Shown: in pieces, positions 61,448 to 64,000 of the stretch
How the letters are laid out: each line of letters opens with the position of its first letter
Position numbering within the stretch: the stretch's first letter is position 1
Source of the DNA: JANPPS01 sp964242575
GTDB lineage: Bacteria; Pseudomonadota; Alphaproteobacteria; Acetobacterales; Acetobacteraceae
NCBI GenBank assembly: GCA_964242575.1
Contig: CAXTCN010000004.1
Coordinates: 47,089-111,088 of the forward strand
DNA: 64,000 nucleotides
Direction of reading: 5' to 3'
The notes under the pieces: generated by a model
Databases searched by the model: none
The model's input: only the letters and a program-made list of their open reading frames with translations
Told to the model about the DNA's origin: nothing
Position numbers and translations under genes: made by a program

Positions 61448-62398
61448 CTAGCTGAGCCAAACGGCGGACAGCTTGCGGCGCGCCGCCAGGGTGGCCGGGT
61501 CCATGAGGCCCCACGACTCAAACAGCCGCAGCAGTTGGACCCGTGCCGCCTGTTCGTTCCATGTCCGGTCCCGGCGCACGATCTCCAACAAGGCGTCCGC
61601 CGCCTCCGCCCGTCGGCCTGTAGCATTGTAGGCGGTGGCAAGCTCGAAACGCGCTTGATGGTCGTCCGGGTTGGCCCGGAGCCGCCCTTCGAATTCCGCC
61701 AACTGCGCCCCTGCCCGACGTCCTTCCTCGGCCAGCAGCAGCGCGCTGCGGGCGCCGCTCACCTCTGGGTGCTCGGCAATCTTGACCGGCACTTGGTCCA
61801 GCGCATCCCGGGCTTGGTCTTCCTGCCCCAGGGCCATCAGCACCCGGATCAGCCCTGCCCAGGCCTCCGGGTTCTCCGGCTCGTCTTGCAGCAGCGCGCT
61901 GAACAGTCCGCCTGCCTCCTCGAACTGCCCGGCCTCGAACAGCGCCTTGGCTTCGGCCAGCAGGTCCGCCGCCGGCATGGCGCCGCCCGCAAGCTTCAAC
62001 AGGCTCTCGACGAACCGCTTGATCTCGCTTTCCGGCAACGCGCCCTGGAACACGTCAATCGGCTGCCCTTGCCAGAACGCCGCGACCGTCGGCACCGACT
62101 GCAACGGCAGGCCGATCTGGCTCAGTTGCTGCACCAGCGCGCGGTTGGCGTCGATGTCGATCTTGACCAGCTTTACCCGGCCGCCCGCCGCCCGGGTCAC
62201 CTTTTCCAGCGCGGGCGTAAGCTGCTTGCACGGCCCGCACCACGTCGCCCAGAAATCCACCATGACCGGCACGGTCCGCGACGCCTCGATCACGTCCCGC
62301 ATGAACGTCTGCTGGGTGCCGTCGACGATTGCCGCATCCGGACTGCCCGCGGCGGCCGGGGCAGGTGTGCGCGGCTTCTGTCCGATGATCTGGTCCAT
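61448..62398 (-). CDS. cnoX: Thioredoxin-TPR co-chaperone CnoX (YbbN)
   Basis: 316 aa. An N-terminal thioredoxin domain with an intact CGPC motif (C54, C57 in DFWATWCGPCKQL) is followed by TPR-like helices (FEAGQFEEAGGLFSALLQDEPENPEAWAGLIRVLMALG). E. coli CnoX lacks a normal CxxC and acts as a chaperedoxin; this version keeps both cysteines, so it may also be redox active. It is the first gene of the minus-strand operon with LON, Trm112 and DUF971. Confidence 0.94.
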   Translation of the reverse strand: MDQIIGQKPRTPAPAAAGSPDAAIVDGTQQTFMRDVIEASRTVPVMVDFWATWCGPCKQLTPALEKVTRAAGGRVKLVKIDIDANRALVQQLSQIGLPLQSVPTVAAFWQGQPIDVFQGALPESEIKRFVESLLKLAGGAMPAADLLAEAKALFEAGQFEEAGGLFSALLQDEPENPEAWAGLIRVLMALGQEDQARDALDQVPVKIAEHPEVSGARSALLLAEEGRRAGAQLAEFEGRLRANPDDHQARFELATAYNATGRRAEAADALLEIVRRDRTWNEQAARVQLLRLFESWGLMDPATLAARRKLSAVWLS

Positions 62399-62506
62399 GG
62401 GGTCAGGCCTGTCCTGGTCGATGGGTTGTCGCTTCGGCGCGGTTCACGTCGATTGCCGCATAGATGCGGTTTGGCGGATGATTGTGCAAGCGTGCGAGGA
62501 ACCCCC

Positions 62507-62535
62507 TTGCACGCCGTCCGCAACCCGCCTATCAC
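62507..62535 (+). promoter_or_regulatory. Promoter of tRNA-Gly
   Basis: TTGCAC (62507-62512), a 17-bp spacer and TATCAC (62530-62535) stand 14 bp before the first tRNA base. Spacing is perfect and both boxes are close to sigma-70 type. Confidence 0.6.
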
Positions 62536-62548
62536 GCCGGTCTGGTTC

Positions 62549-62623
62549 GCGGGCGTAGCTCAGGGGTAGAGCACAACCTTGCCAAGGTTGGGGTCGAGGG
62601 TTCGAATCCCTTCGCCCGCTCCA
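62549..62623 (+). tRNA. tRNA-Gly (anticodon GCC)
   Basis: A full cloverleaf can be folded. The acceptor is GCGGGCG paired with CGCCCGC, and the D arm is GCTC/GAGC. The anticodon stem CAACC/GGTTG surrounds TTGCCAA with anticodon GCC at 62581-62583. The T arm is GAGGG TTCGAAT CCCTT. Discriminator T and an encoded CCA (62621-62623) follow. It is a single copy, with a recognisable promoter just upstream. DNA beyond the 3' end looks like a decayed integration. Confidence 0.97.
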
Positions 62624-62721
62624 GTGTAAGTGTCTGACTTTTTATGGTTTTCGATGAGTTTTGATTTTGGGAGGCCCAGTATAGGCATCTCGCGGTTGGA
62701 ACTCTTGTCGGAAGTGGCGCC

Positions 62722-62900
62722 ATGACTGTATATCGTCGACCTCCAAGGCTGGCCCTCGTTGGGTAGTGGATATCCAGATCGATGGAGAGCGAATCAACGC
62801 GACCCTGCCTGGCGTCCACACCAGGGCCGAGGCTGTTGCGGCCCAAGACTCGGCGCGCGAACACCCTCAGCTTGGCTTTGCACGTCAGGGCGGCCGGTGA
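62722..62900 (+). pseudogene. Decayed N-terminus of a phage/ICE tyrosine integrase
   Basis: 99 bp after the tRNA, ATG 62722 encodes MTVYRR, then the frame breaks at a stop. Another frame (62766-62900, ending TGA) continues with VDIQIDGERINATLPGVHT, then RAEAVAAQDSARE. MxVYRR plus a D-IxxQRxxxxxPGAxTRAEAEAxE pattern is typical of the N-terminal arm-binding domain of tyrosine integrases. No catalytic domain remains. The link to a tRNA-targeting element is inferred from position. Confidence 0.5.
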
Positions 62901-62933
62901 CCGACGCTTACAGCGCCATGCTATGGTAAAGTG

Positions 62934-63398
62934 ATGCCCGCTGTCGACCCTTCTCCTGGCTTCATTCGGTCCATAATGGTGCCGGAACTGCTCGTGTCCG
63001 ACCTGGACGTGAGCCTGGGCTTCTGGTGTGGCTTGTGCGGCTTCTCTGTGGCCTATAATCGCCCGGAAGACCGCTTTGCTTATCTCGATCGCGCCGGCCC
63101 GCAGGTCATGTTGGAGGAGGTCATGGCGCCTGGACGCCGATGGATCACAGCACCGCTGGAACGGCCATTCGGGCGGGGGATCAATTTCCAGATCGCTGTG
63201 GATGACGTGATGCCCATCCTGGCCAGCCTGAACGCTGCGGGCTGGCCGCTGTTTCTGGAACTGGAGGAAGTCTGGTACCGGGCGGGAACGAACGAAACCG
63301 GTGTTCGGCAGTTCCTGGTTCAGGACCCGGACGGCTACCTCGTCCGCTTCTCCCAAAACATCGGTCAGCGTCCGGCCGTGAGGTTTCAATCGCCGTAA
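62934..63398 (+). CDS. VOC family protein, bleomycin-resistance/glyoxalase type
   Basis: About 154 aa. MVPELLVSDLDVSLGFWCGLCGFSVAYNRPEDRFAYLDRAGPQVMLEEV and WITAPLERPFGRGINFQIAVDDV are VOC blocks, and RQFLVQDPDGYLVRFSQNIG ends the fold. The substrate is unknown; antibiotic binding is only a family possibility. ATG 62934 is assumed (a GTG precedes it); ATG 62976, directly before the core, is the alternative. It sits between two broken genes. Confidence 0.85.
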   Translation: MPAVDPSPGFIRSIMVPELLVSDLDVSLGFWCGLCGFSVAYNRPEDRFAYLDRAGPQVMLEEVMAPGRRWITAPLERPFGRGINFQIAVDDVMPILASLNAAGWPLFLELEEVWYRAGTNETGVRQFLVQDPDGYLVRFSQNIGQRPAVRFQSP

Positions 63399-63499
63399 CC
63401 GCACGCTGTGTTATGGCGCAGTGCAGCATGGCCTCAGCGGGCTTTGCCGTCGGGCCGCACGCGACCTTGACTCAGTAGCGCGCCAATGGAAAGTCGCTC

Positions 63500-63895
63500 A
63501 TGAGTTTTCTCTTGCCAGTCATTTGCGCTGTGCTGATCGCCGCCGCCAGTGCCTGGGCTCAGCAGCTCTCGCCCGCTTCTATCCCGGAAACTCTCAGTTA
63601 GATCGGCTACTCGTTTCCGGCTCAGGCCTTGGCGGCACTTCGGGCAAGGCCGGACGTGGCATTCAGCCAGCAACACGGGTGGATAAATGCGGAAGATCAG
63701 GCTAACCGCGCCATTTGGATTTTTGTACCTTAGGGGCATCCGGCTTATCCCGCCGTCGTGCGACGCAGCGTCGTCCAACAAAGCACGGCGATACTCGTCA
63801 CACAGGTATTATGCGGTGCGACGAAGCTTGTCTGCGATGCACTCGTGCGGGAGTTCCAGCAGTTGAACGAGGCAGTCCGCCAGGACCTTCGCTGA
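63500..63895 (+). pseudogene. Small exported-protein gene with two in-frame TAG codons
   Basis: One frame runs 132 codons from ATG 63500 (GGAAAG 6 nt upstream) to TGA 63893-63895, broken only by TAG at 63599-63601 (codon 34) and 63731-63733 (codon 78). Codons 1-21 make a signal peptide (LLPVICAVLIAAASAWA, cleavage before QQL). The rest reads like ordinary protein (ALAALRARPDVAFSQQHGW, then HPAYPAVVRRS, then VCDALVREFQQLNEAVRQ). TAG ends many intact genes here, so it is not reassigned. A twice-mutated gene is the simplest reading. Confidence 0.75.
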
Positions 63896-64000
63896 CTGCG
63901 TTCCGTAATTTGTGATTATGCGGTGCGGGAGAGAAACTAGCGATGGAACGTAGCTGCTCAACCCGGTTGAGAGACGAGCTGCCCGCGTAAGGTTTGTTGG

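Noticed and set aside
62532..63404. A 290-codon minus-strand frame across tRNA-Gly and the VOC gene.
   Set aside because: It reads through the tRNA and antisense to a well supported VOC gene; the KGFEPSTPT tail is a typical artefact of tRNA DNA.
63500..63895. TAG read as an amino acid (pyrrolysine-like or general amber recoding).
   Set aside because: TAG is the normal stop of many intact genes here (for example paaD, rpe, pdxJ, lpd), and no pyl genes are seen.
1..64000. CRISPR arrays, toxin-antitoxin pairs, restriction systems, retrons or other defence islands.
   Set aside because: No regularly spaced repeats, no cas, methylase or reverse-transcriptase-like proteins. The Uma2 protein alone does not make a system.

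Overview
This is a high-GC chromosomal window from an alphaproteobacterium, most likely the Acetobacteraceae (Rhodospirillales). The basis is inference from protein families and gene order: hemC-hemD-(mitofilin-like)-hemY, rpe beside a heparinase II/III-like gene, minCDE, a CnoX-LON-Trm112 operon, and mdh/sucAB/lpd near sdhCDAB. Most of it is core chromosome. Genes are tightly packed, and start and stop codons often overlap as ATGA, GTGA, TGATG or TAGTG. GTG and TTG starts are common.

Layout. 1-5.8 kb: the tail of a uracil-DNA glycosylase-like gene, then the phenylacetyl-CoA epoxidase operon paaABCDE (minus strand). A CsbD/DUF883-type small membrane protein gene lies on the other strand, followed by the PaaX repressor gene overlapping an SDR oxidoreductase. 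5.8-11.8 kb (minus): trpS, a small secreted protein, murJ, gpsA, rlmJ and tsaD. 11.8-16.1 kb (plus): the haem locus hemC, hemD, a repeat-containing mitofilin-like protein, and hemY. 16.1-20.6 kb (minus): MBL-fold hydrolase, MOSC protein, orphan peptide-binding protein, FAH-family hydrolase and DUF938 methyltransferase. 20.6-22.6 kb (plus): isoaspartyl peptidase/asparaginase and asd.

22.6-25.4 kb looks accessory: a TA-flanked inverted-repeat element, a Uma2-family protein, and a secreted trypsin-RTX-DUF4214 protein. 25.4-44.2 kb is a central-metabolism block: sdhCDAB, a tyrosine phosphatase, zapE, a porin, a two-domain envelope-polysaccharide enzyme on the minus strand, then mdh, sucA, sucB, lpd, osmC, pdxA, pdxJ and an unannotated 52-aa protein. 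The usual sucCD genes are absent between mdh and sucA.

44.2-50 kb: xerC, dnaQ, coaE and aroE on the minus strand. A full GGDEF-EAL gene on the plus strand sits between coaE and aroE. 50-53.5 kb: lipid kinase, lipoprotein, LysR regulator and a glyoxalase-like protein. 53.5-55.7 kb: a 133-bp miniature inverted-repeat element with a perfect 10-bp target duplication lies just upstream of minCDE. 55.7-62.4 kb (minus): heparinase-like protein, rpe, a P-loop-less ATPase-like membrane protein with a small lipoprotein partner, DUF971, Trm112, LON-domain protein and CnoX.

62.5-64 kb: tRNA-Gly(GCC) with a recognisable promoter, followed by decayed DNA. This holds a frameshifted integrase N-terminus, a VOC protein, and a small secreted-protein gene whose reading frame is broken by two in-frame TAG codons.

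I found no CRISPR array, rRNA, intact transposase, or complete novel defence or biosynthetic system. The strongest unusual signals are the miniature element at 53565-53717, the tRNA-Gly integration scar with the double-amber gene, the GGDEF-EAL insertion, and the ATPase-like/lipoprotein pair sharing a short motif.
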